From Sulfurovum sp. (GTDB lineage Bacteria; Campylobacterota; Campylobacteria; Campylobacterales; Sulfurovaceae), in NCBI GenBank assembly GCA_021166685.1, contig JAJPEU010000007.1:1-64000 (forward strand): a stretch of 64,000 bases of DNA, given 5' to 3'. The notes beneath the pieces are model-generated. The model was not told the DNA's origin, ran no database searches, and saw nothing but the letters and a program-made list of their open reading frames with translations. The position numbers and the translations under genes are program-made. Shown here one piece after another: positions 48,249 to 58,254 of the stretch (its first letter is position 1; every line of letters begins with the position of its first letter).

Positions 48249-48683
48249 ATGTTCTTTGATCTTTTTTCTTCAAAAAATAAAAAAACTGTAAAGCGTTGGA
48301 TGAAAGAACATGAAGAGATCGTTACTCTGGCACACAAGGTCATAGCCGCCTACTCTAACAACAATCATAGTTTGGCAAAAAAAGAGTTGATTTCGCTGAA
48401 TAGTACAGCAGTCAATCATCTTATGAATGAAGATATTGAGCTCTACAAGCTTCTGAAAAAACGCAATGATATACACCATAAAATTGAAAATGATATCAAA
48501 ATATTTAAAGAAAACTTTATGAACACAAAGATAAATCTAATGAAGTTTCTAACCTATTATTCTAAAACAGAAACACAGCTTGATGATGATTTCTTTGATC
48601 AATTTAACAGCTTAGTGGGTATTTTGGGAGAAAGAATTGATTTTGAAGAAAACAATCTCTACCAAAAACTTGAAGCTATTTAG
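48249..48683 (+). CDS. Hemerythrin-like helical protein
   Basis: The 144-residue soluble protein is predicted all-helical. KEHEEIVTLAHKVIAAY, VNHLMNEDIELYKLL and IDFEENNLYQKL resemble the His and Glu/Asp metal-binding pattern of hemerythrin HHE-type bundles, though not every ligand is clear. It could bind a di-iron centre and sense oxygen or nitric oxide. The strong consensus promoter suggests high expression, and the hairpin after the stop suggests a single-gene transcript. Confidence 0.6.
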   Translation: MFFDLFSSKNKKTVKRWMKEHEEIVTLAHKVIAAYSNNNHSLAKKELISLNSTAVNHLMNEDIELYKLLKKRNDIHHKIENDIKIFKENFMNTKINLMKFLTYYSKTETQLDDDFFDQFNSLVGILGERIDFEENNLYQKLEAI

Positions 48684-48708
48684 CAAATAGCTTCCATGGG
48701 CATTTTTT
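48672..48708 (+). terminator. Intrinsic terminator after the hemerythrin-like gene
   Basis: GAAGCTATTT (48672-48681) and AAATAGCTTC (48685-48694) form a perfect 10-bp stem with a 3-nt loop overlapping the stop codon. A T-run follows at 48703-48708. Confidence 0.65.
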
Positions 48709-48832
48709 CCTTCAATTTGCATTTGTGATACAAACTTAAAGAGTTTTTAAATTTTAGCAAAAAATATTATTTATTTGAATATTTGCTTGCTTTTAAATGC
48801 TATTCAAGCAATGAATATCTATACTTAGCAAG

Positions 48833-48856
48833 TATAATGCTAAAAAAAAGGGGGGG
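48833..48856 (+). promoter_or_regulatory. -10 box followed by an A8-G7 tract in the leader
   Basis: TATAAT (48833-48838) predicts a start in the A8 run (48842-48849). G7 (48850-48856) then forms the ribosome-binding region 3 nt before the ATG at 48860. Changes in tract length would alter translation rather than frame. Confidence 0.6.
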
Positions 48857-48859
48857 CAA

Positions 48860-50086
48860 ATGCAAATTGAAGGAAAATGGATTTTGTCTGGGCTTGGTAT
48901 TGTAGTATCAAGTTTGTTGTTCAGCGGGTGCCTTAATAATTCTAAATCATTAAATCAGATGGAAAAAGTTTTATTGCCACTTTGTACCGAGGAGTACGGT
49001 CCTGAAGTGTGGAAAACGGATGGAACAAAAATAGGTACTTCAATGATTAAAGATATCAATGATGGGACAAATGGTTCATGGCCGTCGTTTTTTGTTAATC
49101 ATCAAGATACTTATTTTTTCAGTGCCGATGACGGTGTACACGGACGTGAACTTTGGAAGAGCAACGGTACAGAAGCGGGAACTGTTTTGGTTAAGGACAT
49201 CTATGAAGGAAGCGAATCAGGCGGAGGATATTATATTACCGAACTCAACGGCATGATTTATTTTAGTGCAGAAGATGATACACACGGACGCGAGCTTTGG
49301 AAGAGTGACGGGACTGAGGAAGGAACTGTTCTGGTTAAAGATATCATTCCGGGTAGCAACTCAGGCAACTCATACAATCTAACAGATATAGAAGAAAGCC
49401 TTTACTTTACAGCGAGAGACGGTATACACGGTGATGAACTCTGGAAAAGCGACGGTACGGAAGCCGGGACCGCAATGATCAAAGACATCCACCCCGGTTC
49501 GGACAGCAGTTCGCCTTCTCAGATAGCCGGCTTTCAAGGAACGGTCTATTTCCGGGCAAATGACGGTACCCAAGGCTATGAACTTTGGAAAAGCGACGGT
49601 ACGGAAGCCGGGACCGTTCTATTTAAAGACATTCATGAAGGAGCGCTCGGAAGCGATCCTCAAGAGATAACCCCTCTTGGCGATCGCTTTGTATTTGCCG
49701 CATTAGACGGCATCAACGGAAAAGAACTTTGGATAAGCGACGGAACTCCGGAGGGCACAACACTTCTAAAAGATATCAATGAGGGGTCTGGATACAGTAA
49801 TCCAAACCGTCTGACAGAGCTTAATGGTATGATCTATTTCAGTGCGAATAACGGTACCGGCTATGGACTGTGGAAAACAGATGGTACGGCTGAGGAGACA
49901 GTGATGGTGAAAGATTTCTCCGAGTATACAACCCTCCACCTTTACGACATCAAAGTTCTCAATGAAAAAATTATCTTCGGACTCTATAACACCCAGAAAG
50001 AAGAGTATGAACTGTGGGAGAGTGATGGTTCCTTGCAAGGTACCATCATGATTAAAGGAGAGATGTGTCCACCATTCGGAGGCTGA
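48860..50086 (+). CDS. ELWxxDGT-repeat lipoprotein
   Basis: The 408-residue product has a lipoprotein signal (SSLLFSGCLNN). About seven tandem repeats of about 45-50 residues follow, each with GxELWKSDGTEAGTVLVKDI followed by aromatic-rich IYFSAxDGxHG. These ELWxxDGT repeats are predicted to build a beta-propeller-like structure on the cell surface. No enzyme motif is present. The repeats are also similar at the DNA level, giving scope for copy-number change. The homopolymeric leader suggests variable expression. Confidence 0.85.
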   Translation: MQIEGKWILSGLGIVVSSLLFSGCLNNSKSLNQMEKVLLPLCTEEYGPEVWKTDGTKIGTSMIKDINDGTNGSWPSFFVNHQDTYFFSADDGVHGRELWKSNGTEAGTVLVKDIYEGSESGGGYYITELNGMIYFSAEDDTHGRELWKSDGTEEGTVLVKDIIPGSNSGNSYNLTDIEESLYFTARDGIHGDELWKSDGTEAGTAMIKDIHPGSDSSSPSQIAGFQGTVYFRANDGTQGYELWKSDGTEAGTVLFKDIHEGALGSDPQEITPLGDRFVFAALDGINGKELWISDGTPEGTTLLKDINEGSGYSNPNRLTELNGMIYFSANNGTGYGLWKTDGTAEETVMVKDFSEYTTLHLYDIKVLNEKIIFGLYNTQKEEYELWESDGSLQGTIMIKGEMCPPFGG

Positions 50087-50144
50087 TGCACAAGTTCTTG
50101 TAAGAATTTAAAAGATGTTTTCCCTTCTGCAAATCAACGCAATA

Positions 50145-50433
50145 TTTTGGTTAGTTTACTGTAGATTTACAGGCTTATAAAAAAGGGGTTATAGTTTAAT
50201 TTTGGGTTAGTTTTACTGTAGATTTCTCACAGGGAGTGCAAGAACAATGAGAGGTTTGGAGTAAGGAAACTTACAATATAACAAACCAACACAGGATTTT
50301 TGGTTAGTTTTGCCCTATTTACACTTTAGCGACAGAGGTATTAGTATTTAATACCAGAGCTCTGGATTTGGAGGTTTGTGAGAAGGAGGCTACATCACAA
50401 GTAGCCAACCGAACACATCCTCCGAAAATAGAG

Positions 50434-50440
<7 letters not shown>
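50145..50440. repeat. Structured repeat-rich region between the ELWxxDGT gene and ilvC
   Basis: This 364-nt gap (50087-50450) has no plausible gene. GGTTAGTTT(T) recurs at 50149, 50205, 50302 and, shorter, 50449; the first two continue with ACTGTAGATTT. Hairpins include CTGTA/TACAG (50159-50172), GTAAG-GAAA-CTTAC (50261-50274) enclosed by GGTTTG/CAAACC, GGTATTA/TAATACC (50337-50355), the palindrome CCAGAGCTCTGG (50354-50365) and GGCTAC/GTAGCC (50388-50406). Function unknown; possibly structured RNA or decayed repeats. Confidence 0.55.
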
Positions 50441-51485
<1,045 letters not shown>

Positions 51486-51573
51486 TTACATGTAGTAAAA
51501 TTTTCGCGATTATACCCAAATATTTCTTATGGTCTTGATTTTAAGCAGATTTTTAAGCAGATTGCATGGTTTA

Positions 51574-51582
51574 TGCTATAAT
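51574..51582 (+). promoter_or_regulatory. Extended -10 promoter of the NfeD/stomatin operon
   Basis: TGCTATAAT is a perfect extended -10 element (TGnTATAAT), 30 nt before the NfeD-like ATG at 51613. Confidence 0.7.
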
Positions 51583-51612
51583 GATTTAACACCATTCAAA
51601 GGAGAAAGCGGG

Positions 51613-52074
51613 ATGATAACTTTTCTAAATGAAACTGTTTTGTGGTGGCATTGGATTATTTTGGGAATTGTTTTGTTGATTGCAGAGATTACGGCAGGTA
51701 CTTTTTTTATGCTGGGGCTAGGTATCGCTGCCATCATCACCGGGTGTATCGATCTATTATTTGAAACCTCATTTACCGCAGAACTTTTTATCTGGATAAC
51801 ACTCTGCCTGATAAGTATTGCTGCATGGTTTACGTGGGTGAAAGAAAAAACAATCACGCAAAGCGGACAATCTAACTACAGACTCGATACCCTCGGAACA
51901 GTCACGCAGGAAATCAAGCCTCACAGCAGGGGGAAGGTTCTTTTTGATGCCCCGGTATTAGGAAATACGACGTGGCATGCTACGGCAAAAATAAATATAG
52001 CCAAAGAGACGCGTGTCAAAATTGTAGAGATCAACGGACAGCTCATAGAAGTCACGCCCTATCATTTATCGTAA
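51613..52074 (+). CDS. NfeD-like membrane protein
   Basis: The 153-residue protein has three to four hydrophobic helices (WIILGIVLLIAEITAGTFFMLGLGIAAII and IWITLCLISIAAWFTWV) and a C-terminal OB-fold domain (about 95-153; LDTLGTVTQEI, GNTTWHATAKINI). NfeD proteins pair with stomatin-type SPFH proteins, and the next gene encodes one 12 nt downstream. The frame is open from 51529, but GGAGAAAGC and the promoter point to ATG 51613. Confidence 0.87.
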   Translation: MITFLNETVLWWHWIILGIVLLIAEITAGTFFMLGLGIAAIITGCIDLLFETSFTAELFIWITLCLISIAAWFTWVKEKTITQSGQSNYRLDTLGTVTQEIKPHSRGKVLFDAPVLGNTTWHATAKINIAKETRVKIVEINGQLIEVTPYHLS

Positions 52075-52086
52075 AGGAGATACACA

Positions 52087-52944
52087 ATGGAAGTACTTAA
52101 TATAGTCATTATTTTAGCAATCGCTGTTATTTATACGCTCTACAAAGGAGTCAATATCGTTCCTCAGGGCGAAGAATGGGTGGTCGAACGGCTTGGTAAA
52201 TTTACACGCACACTTACTCCGGGCTTAAACCTTATCATCCCCTATATCGAAGCGGTTCGCCAAAAAGTTTCTACGAGGGATATCATACTGGATATTCCGC
52301 AACAAGAGGTGATTACCAGAGACAATGCTGTTATTTTAACCAATGCAGTCACCTTCATTCGCGTCACCAACCCCAGAGACGCGATTTATGGTATTGAAGA
52401 TTTCAGGCTGGCCATCCAGCAGCTCGTAATGACAACACTGCGTTCCATCCTCGGTGAAATGACGCTTGATGATGCGCTTTCCAATCGCGATCAAATTAAA
52501 ACCAAACTGAAAGATCAGATTATTGATGATGTCGCCGACTGGGGCGTAACAGTCAAATCTGTAGAAATACAAGATATCTCGCCAAGTGCTTCTATGCAGC
52601 ACGCGATGGAACAGCAAGCCGCTGCCGAAAGAGAAAGAAGAGCTGTAGAAACTATGGCAGAAGGGAACAAAAATGCTGCCATTTTGGAAGCTGACGGAAA
52701 ACTGGAAGCAGCCAAAAGAGAAGCGCTGGCACAAATCGCTCTTGCCAATGCTTCAGGAGAAGCAATTAACATCATTTCTCAAAATATTCAAGACAAAGAG
52801 CTCCCAGCCATGTTCTTGCTTGGAGACAGATATATCACTTCTCTTGAAAAAATAAGCAAAAGCCAAAATTCCAAATTTGTCATTTATCCTGCGGATCTGC
52901 AGGGAGCCGTCAAAGGCATGCTTGGCAATGTTTTCAAGCAATAA
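52087..52944 (+). CDS. SPFH/Band 7 (stomatin, QmcA-like) protein
   Basis: The 285-residue protein has an N-terminal membrane helix (IVIILAIAVIYTLYKGVNIVP) and a Band 7 domain with EWVVERLGKFTRTLTPGLN, STRDIILDIPQQEVITRDN and LRSILGEMTLDDALSNRD, then a coiled-coil (EQQAAAERERRAVE). Stomatins assemble rings in membrane microdomains and modulate proteases. A ribosome-binding site AAAGGAGATACACA precedes the ATG. It forms an operon with the NfeD-like gene. Confidence 0.93.
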   Translation: MEVLNIVIILAIAVIYTLYKGVNIVPQGEEWVVERLGKFTRTLTPGLNLIIPYIEAVRQKVSTRDIILDIPQQEVITRDNAVILTNAVTFIRVTNPRDAIYGIEDFRLAIQQLVMTTLRSILGEMTLDDALSNRDQIKTKLKDQIIDDVADWGVTVKSVEIQDISPSASMQHAMEQQAAAERERRAVETMAEGNKNAAILEADGKLEAAKREALAQIALANASGEAINIISQNIQDKELPAMFLLGDRYITSLEKISKSQNSKFVIYPADLQGAVKGMLGNVFKQ

Positions 52945-52961
52945 ATCGCCCCGCTTTAGGG

Positions 52962-53597
52962 CTACTTGGAGAAATGCTGGTAGTCTTTTTCGCCCACAAA
53001 CTCCCCTCCCCATTTCCATCCGTACTTCTTGAAGATCTTAGTGGCAGGGTCATCCCTAAGAAGCAGGGCCCTATCTTGGGGCGTTGCATTTTGATGTTTC
53101 CTTGTTTTATAGTTCAAAGAAGCTTTATGGGAGATGTGTCCTGCGGTTGAGATATAAGGATTTTCCAGGGGATTGATGTCTATTGCTTTTCCATAAGCAT
53201 GCCTAGACCACCTTTTGGTTCCTGTTGCATTGCGGCAATTAAATGCCGAAGTGTTGTCTGCTTCTATCGAATGCCAGTCGCTCCCCCCAAAATCACTGAC
53301 CAAATGCATCTGCTTTATAGGATATTTTTCTTGATAAAGTGCTTCAAATATCCCGATGACCTCTTTTGCAATCTCTTTGTGCACAATCAATTCTCCCGTA
53401 CGGATTTTCCCATAAAAATCCCAATGATTTAAACGAATATAGCACAAATCTTTAAGCGCAACCGGACATCCTTGTCGCCATGAACCCCCTTCAGTCATAC
53501 GCTTTTGGATCTGGAGTGTAATCGGGGTTATTTTTGCGTTAAATTGAGCAAACAGTGTCATACAAAACACCAGAAATATCCCGATACTTTTTTGCAT
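52962..53597 (-). CDS. M15-family (VanY/extensin-like) peptidase
   Basis: The 211-residue protein has a signal peptide (SIGIFLVFCMTLFAQFNA) and a zinc D,D-carboxypeptidase-like domain. SAFNCRNATGTKRWSRHAYGKAIDINP contains the family zinc His and Asp (HxxGxAID), and KKYGWKWGGEF supplies the C-terminal motif, with SH in GHISHKAS nearby. It probably trims cell-wall peptides in the periplasm. It converges on the stomatin gene with a 17-nt gap. Confidence 0.83.
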   Translation of the reverse strand: MQKSIGIFLVFCMTLFAQFNAKITPITLQIQKRMTEGGSWRQGCPVALKDLCYIRLNHWDFYGKIRTGELIVHKEIAKEVIGIFEALYQEKYPIKQMHLVSDFGGSDWHSIEADNTSAFNCRNATGTKRWSRHAYGKAIDINPLENPYISTAGHISHKASLNYKTRKHQNATPQDRALLLRDDPATKIFKKYGWKWGGEFVGEKDYQHFSK

Positions 53598-53712
53598 GAA
53601 TCTGCCTCTTTTTTAAAAAGTATACCACAGTACGATTTACCTTTGATTTACATTCAACCGCAATATTATGATAAAATCATATAAAAAATATCGGCAACAA
53701 AAAAGGAACAAA

Positions 53713-54543
53713 ATGGAACATTTAAAAACGTATGCCTTAATGGTGGGGCTCACTCTCCTTTTTATCTGGTTTGGAGGAGTGATTGCAGGAAAAACAGGGA
53801 TGATTATCGCATTTGTGGCTGCTGCAGGGATGAACTTTTATGCCTATTACTATAGTGACACCCACGTGCTTAAGCATTATCATGCAATTCCCGTGGATGC
53901 AAATTCGGCTTCCGGACTCTATGCCATCGTAAAAAGGCTGACAGCTCGCGCCAATCTTCCTATGCCCTCCCTATACATCATTCCGGACAATGTACCCAAT
54001 GCTTTTGCCACAGGAAGAGATTATGAACATGCAGCTGTGGCAGTCACGGAAGGACTTCTCAATCTTCTTACCGAAGAAGAAGTTGAGGCTGTCGTCGCAC
54101 ATGAATTAAGCCATATCAAACATTACGACATGCTCATCGGCACCATTGCCGCCACACTTGCAGGAGCCATTGCGATGCTTGCAAATTTTGGGATGTTTTT
54201 TGGCGGGGGAGATAAAGACAGGCCAAACCCTATCGTGACAATAGCCCTGATGTTCATCATGCCTTTAGCAGCAAGCGTCATCCAGATGACCGTCAGTCGT
54301 AATCGAGAATATATGGCAGATGAAGGTTCTGCGCGCATGACAGGACATCCCGAGTGGCTTCAAAATGCACTGAGAAAACTAGACAGCTACGCCCATGGGC
54401 ATATGATGCACGATGCCGATCCACAGACAGCGCATATGTTTATCATTAATCCTTTTACGGGCCAAGACTTTTCTCTTAGGCAGCTCTTCAGTACTCATCC
54501 AAGCACCGAACAGAGAATTGAAAGACTTGAAGCCCTTAAATAA
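53713..54543 (+). CDS. htpX: Membrane metalloprotease HtpX
   Basis: The 276-residue inner-membrane protease has two N-terminal helices, the zinc motif HELSH in [13 protein letters not shown] and third ligand Glu in [16 protein letters not shown], plus a helix pair (about 155-205). It degrades misfolded membrane proteins. The frame extends to 53668, but AAAAAGGAACAAA directly precedes the ATG at 53713, giving the normal length. Confidence 0.94.
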   Translation: MEHLKTYALMVGLTLLFIWFGGVIAGKTGMIIAFVAAAGMNFYAYYYSDTHVLKHYHAIPVDANSASGLYAIVKRLTARANLPMPSLYIIPDNVPNAFATGRDYEHAAVAVTEGLLNLLTEEEVEAVVAHELSHIKHYDMLIGTIAATLAGAIAMLANFGMFFGGGDKDRPNPIVTIALMFIMPLAASVIQMTVSRNREYMADEGSARMTGHPEWLQNALRKLDSYAHGHMMHDADPQTAHMFIINPFTGQDFSLRQLFSTHPSTEQRIERLEALK

Positions 54544-54552
54544 AATCTGTGA

Positions 54553-54558
54553 TATAAT
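54553..54558 (+). promoter_or_regulatory. -10 box between htpX and the RNase R gene
   Basis: TATAAT ends 7 nt before the ATG of a 22-codon ORF at 54566, so the transcript for the RNase R gene would begin at or next to that ATG. Confidence 0.55.
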
Positions 54559-54565
54559 TCATACC

Positions 54566-54634
54566 ATGAGAAAACAGATAAAATTATTCATTGTCTACTA
54601 TTTATTGGCACATACTTCAAAAAGGGGTATGTAG
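54566..54634 (+). CDS. Candidate 22-codon leaderless ORF upstream of the RNase R gene
   Basis: ATG at 54566 opens a 22-codon frame (KLFIVYYLLAHTSKRGM at its C-terminus) ending with TAG at 54632, 2 nt before the RNase R ATG. It has no Shine-Dalgarno sequence, but a TATAAT box 7 nt upstream would start the mRNA at the ATG. It overlaps the RNase R ribosome-binding site (AAAGGGG, 54621-54627), so its translation could affect that of the nuclease. Equally, it may be incidental. Confidence 0.35.
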   Translation: MRKQIKLFIVYYLLAHTSKRGM

Positions 54635-54636
54635 CC

Positions 54637-56613
54637 ATGTCCCCTTTTGTCATACAGCTTATTAATGGATGTTTCGTTTCGGATATTGAAGAGGAAAATC
54701 AAAATACGTTTCAAGCCTTGCAAAAAATGGGTGTCGTCGAAGAGAGAGACGGACTTTGGAAAATCGGAAGTCTTTACCGTGCGGGACGTCTTTATATAGG
54801 CAAAGACGGGCGAGGATATATAGAAGCGGAGTTTAAAGAACAAAAAGATTTGCTTGTAGAGCCTGATCAGTTAGGCAAAGCCAAACATGGGGATGTGGTT
54901 GTAGCCAAGCGCATCATAGCTAAACGCGGACGTGCAAGCGGAAAAGTGATACTGGTCATAGAAAAGGCTTATCTTTACACTATTGCCTACACCGACAAAG
55001 ACGCTATGGGCAATTTTCAAATCCTCAATATCCGTACAGGCGAACCTACAAATGCCATTATGACAGGAATGGATCTTAAGGCATTTCATCTGGGCACAGT
55101 GTTTAAAATCGATGCGGACGATGACAAAGTCATCGAAGTATTGGGTAACCTAAAAGATCCGAAAGTCGATGAAAAGATCTCTCTTGCTCTTTTTGACCGC
55201 CAAGACGAATTTCCGCCCGAATGCACGCACCAGGCCAAAGAGGTCGAATCAAAAGTTCACAAAGAGGAGCATACAGATCGCATCGATCTGACTCATCTTG
55301 ATTTTTGCACCATTGATCCCGTAACTGCAAAAGATTTTGATGATGCAATTTATTTTGACCTCGAAAATTTTATCCTTTATGTTGCCATAGCCGACGTAAG
55401 CCACTATGTACCTTTTTTCACGCCTATCGACAAAGAAGCCAAAAAAAGAGGCTTTACCACCTATCTTCCTCACAAAGCTTTTCCTATGCTTCCGCGCGAA
55501 TTGAGTGAAAACATCTGCTCGCTCAAACCACAGGTAGACAGATTGGCATTTGTATCAAAGATTCAATTGGATAAAAATACGCTCAAGCCGCTCCAAGAAG
55601 AATTTTTTGAAGCTATTATCCACTCCAAGCACCGTTTCAATTATGAGGAAGTCGACACTATCATCAAGACAAACGGCCAAGGTGTGAGCGGTACTATTGA
55701 AAAGATCCTAACCTATCTTCTCCCTCTCCAAAAAATCACACAAAAACTGCACAAAGAGCGCATTAAGCAAGGATTTGACTTTAGAAGTGAAGAGATCAAG
55801 CTGACTATCGATGCAAACCATCTTCTCGTCAGTACCCAAACTGAAACAGGCACTCCTTCGCATTCTCTCATCGAAGAATGTATGCTTCTTGCCAACCAGG
55901 CCGCAGCAAAACGTTTTGAGGGGGAGGGGGACAGTATTTTCAGGATTCACGAACCTCCGCAGCTGGCAAAGATGGAAACACTGCTGAGCGAACTTGCCGG
56001 GATTGGGCTTTATGTTGAATCCTATGAAGACAGTCCTTCTTTGATTCGCGCGATCCAAAAAGAAGCTGAGAAAATGAGTCTTTCTTCTGAAGTCGATGCG
56101 CTTCTTATTAAATCAATGAAGCAGGCGAGCTATGCTGCTTACAATGTAGGGCATTTCGGTCTTGGATTTAGCCATTACAGCCACTTTACTTCTCCGATCC
56201 GGCGCTACTCTGACCTGATTTTGCATCGTCTTATCAAAACACAGCTTAAAAACGATGCACAAGAAGCAGAATACCTGCTGCGAAACATTGAACCGCTTTG
56301 TGCCAGAGTCAGCGAACTTGAACGCGAAGAGGTTAAAGCTGAATGGGATTTTAGAGACCGTAAATTCGCCAGATGGGCAGCAGCCAGAATCGGTGAGGTA
56401 TTTGAGGCAGAAATCATCGAAATTAGCGACAATAACGATGCCAAAGCGGTACTCAAAGGCGATATTAAAGGAGTCGGCGTACATTTAATGGGAGACAATG
56501 TGATGCTCTTTGACAAGATCAAAGTGCGCATCAATGAGGCGAACATCCCGCAAGCAGTCATCATGGCGGAATTTGTGGAAAAACTGAGCCATGAAGAAAC
56601 AGAGCTTTCGTAA
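54637..56613 (+). CDS. rnr: RNase R/RNase II-family exoribonuclease
   Basis: The 658-residue 3'-5' exoribonuclease has N-terminal cold-shock/OB domains (GRGYIEAEF), an RNB catalytic domain with FCTIDPVTAKDFDDAIYFD (metal-binding aspartates), YLPHKAFPMLPRELSENICSL and SHYSHFTSPIRRYSDLILHR, and a C-terminal S1-like domain (from about 575). It is shorter than E. coli RNase R (about 810). It precedes holA-rpsF-ssb-rpsR as in Helicobacter. Confidence 0.93.
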   Translation: MSPFVIQLINGCFVSDIEEENQNTFQALQKMGVVEERDGLWKIGSLYRAGRLYIGKDGRGYIEAEFKEQKDLLVEPDQLGKAKHGDVVVAKRIIAKRGRASGKVILVIEKAYLYTIAYTDKDAMGNFQILNIRTGEPTNAIMTGMDLKAFHLGTVFKIDADDDKVIEVLGNLKDPKVDEKISLALFDRQDEFPPECTHQAKEVESKVHKEEHTDRIDLTHLDFCTIDPVTAKDFDDAIYFDLENFILYVAIADVSHYVPFFTPIDKEAKKRGFTTYLPHKAFPMLPRELSENICSLKPQVDRLAFVSKIQLDKNTLKPLQEEFFEAIIHSKHRFNYEEVDTIIKTNGQGVSGTIEKILTYLLPLQKITQKLHKERIKQGFDFRSEEIKLTIDANHLLVSTQTETGTPSHSLIEECMLLANQAAAKRFEGEGDSIFRIHEPPQLAKMETLLSELAGIGLYVESYEDSPSLIRAIQKEAEKMSLSSEVDALLIKSMKQASYAAYNVGHFGLGFSHYSHFTSPIRRYSDLILHRLIKTQLKNDAQEAEYLLRNIEPLCARVSELEREEVKAEWDFRDRKFARWAAARIGEVFEAEIIEISDNNDAKAVLKGDIKGVGVHLMGDNVMLFDKIKVRINEANIPQAVIMAEFVEKLSHEETELS

Positions 56614-56800
56614 GGCGCATTAGCAAACGAACCGTTAACTATATCATGAAATATCATACTATCAAAAACCAACATCCTCTGGAAAGTAAGCGTGCCATCC
56701 CGCCGATTGTTTCAAATCGCTGTAGCTGCCCATAATTTTTGACAGGCTGTTTATATTTGGCAATCATCTGGCTGCTGCAACTTTGTCATCAGCGGCCCTA

Positions 56801-56932
56801 GCGCTGTAAGCCGTCTGCTTTTTTGCTGTTATGTTCATTTTGTTCACGCTCAGGATTGCAATTGGCAGGATTTTTGGTTTTGGGCGTATAGCCTAGGCAA
56901 TTCTCAAAGGCATCATGCAAAAATCCGTCTTG
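56801..56932 (-). other. Open minus-strand stretch in a 454-nt gap, possible decayed gene
   Basis: The gap 56614-57067 between the RNase R gene and holA holds no clear gene. A 44-codon minus-strand stretch flanked by stops encodes FENCLGYTPKTKNPANCNPE, followed by further fragments broken by stops. GC content and residue mix look once-coding. I cannot assign a family. No repeat or terminator stands out otherwise. Confidence 0.25.
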
Positions 56933-57067
56933 CTATATCTCTTCTTTAAAACCGATTTCCAGCATAATACACCGCTCTACTTTTGGATTTGGATTATTGT
57001 AACCAAAAGAGAGTCATACTTCAGATATGCTACACTGTCACATAAATTTATAAAAAGAAAAAGCTGG

Positions 57068-58045
57068 ATGTACCAAAAAGAATTTGATCATAAACTCAAA
57101 ACCTCATTGCCAAAAGCCGTACTTTTGTACGGTGAAAACGAGTATGCTATCGACCGTTATCTGGACTTTTACATCCAAAAACTCGATGCAAGAGAAAGTA
57201 TGCTTGCGCTTTATTTTGACGAGTGGGATTTTGGGCAGGCAAAGGCATTTCTCTCCCAAACTTCTCTTTTTGGCGGAACCAATCTGCTCATCGTCAGGCA
57301 CGACAAGAAGATCCCTAAAAAAGAACTCGATACTCTTGTAGAACTGGCCAACAAAAACAGTGAAAACTATTTTCTTCATGTATTTAGCGGTACCGATAAA
57401 GAAGCCAGGGATATGCAAAGCTCTTTTAGCGAAAAAAGCGGGGGTATATGGGTCCGTCTTTTCACACCAAATCTGCGCGAAGGCATAGCAGTACTCGAAC
57501 GAAAGGCGCGCGAACTGCATCTGGATATCGACGTCTTTGCCCTGCAGCATCTTTTGGCGCTGCTTCACAACAATCTTGCGCTCTGCGCGAACGAACTGGA
57601 AAAACTTGCTATTTTGGGCGCCAAGATAACCAGCAAGGATATCGACAGGTTGGTCTACTCAACTGCGCCCTTGGCGATCGAGGAGCTGCTCATTGACCTC
57701 TTTAACAAAAAACCCATCACGGCCACAATCACCAAACTGCTTGAACTGGGAGAAGATGAGTTTGCCATCCTGCGCTCAACTCAGTATTTTGTCAATCAGA
57801 TCTTTTTATTTCATGCTTATATCAAACTCCACGGAATGATCGATTCAAAAGCTATTTTAGGCTATTCTCTGCCAAAACCCGTCGAAGAACAAAAAGCCGC
57901 GCTGGCACTGCGTATCAAATCTGCCGTTTTATTAAAAATCTTTGAACATCTTTTGGAAAGCGAAATTGTGATGAAAAAAGCACCTCCTTCTCAAAAAGAA
58001 GGATTGCTGTACGGTACACTGATTAGATTACAGGGGTTTTTGTAA
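57068..58045 (+). CDS. holA: DNA polymerase III delta subunit
   Basis: The 325-residue clamp-loader subunit opens the beta clamp. The N-terminal AAA+-like domain starts KAVLLYGENEYAIDRYLDFY, then ASQTSLFGGTNLLIVR-like sequence (FLSQTSLFGGTNLLIVRHDK). The C-terminal region has LAICANELEKLAILG-type sequence (LALCANELEKLAILGAKIT) and IEELLIDLFNKK. The frame is open upstream to 56915, but the first part has unlikely composition; ATG 57068 gives the expected length. Confidence 0.88.
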   Translation: MYQKEFDHKLKTSLPKAVLLYGENEYAIDRYLDFYIQKLDARESMLALYFDEWDFGQAKAFLSQTSLFGGTNLLIVRHDKKIPKKELDTLVELANKNSENYFLHVFSGTDKEARDMQSSFSEKSGGIWVRLFTPNLREGIAVLERKARELHLDIDVFALQHLLALLHNNLALCANELEKLAILGAKITSKDIDRLVYSTAPLAIEELLIDLFNKKPITATITKLLELGEDEFAILRSTQYFVNQIFLFHAYIKLHGMIDSKAILGYSLPKPVEEQKAALALRIKSAVLLKIFEHLLESEIVMKKAPPSQKEGLLYGTLIRLQGFL

Positions 58046-58174
58046 AATTTTACGGAAATTTGCCGTTAAATGATCGCGGACGAGTATGGCATCGGCTGAT
58101 TTAAAAACCTTCCCATTTTTCCCAATTGTCCGCCATACAAAAACTTATAAAAAATTAAGTGGTATTATGATAAT

Positions 58175-58180
58175 ATAATG
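58175..58180 (+). promoter_or_regulatory. -10 box of the rpsF-ssb-rpsR operon
   Basis: TATAAT in the 209-nt gap before rpsF, giving a leader of about 65 nt. The leader has a short hairpin (AGTG-CAAA-ACACT region near 58209-58222). I did not recognise the S6:S18-binding leader motif. Confidence 0.55.
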
Positions 58181-58254
58181 TTTCCAAAATTCTTGCTCAT
58201 TTTTGGACAGTGCAAAACACTGATAAAATGGGCTACTAAACCAAAAGGAAATAC

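Noticed and set aside
49120-50030. Regular DNA repeats in the ELWxxDGT gene as a CRISPR-like array
   Set aside because: The repeats are in one open frame with about 135-150 nt period and encode the ELWxxDGT motif. There are no spacers and no cas genes.
56915-57067. In-frame upstream extension of holA
   Set aside because: The extra 51 residues have unlikely composition and make the protein longer than the family. ATG 57068 gives a normal delta subunit.
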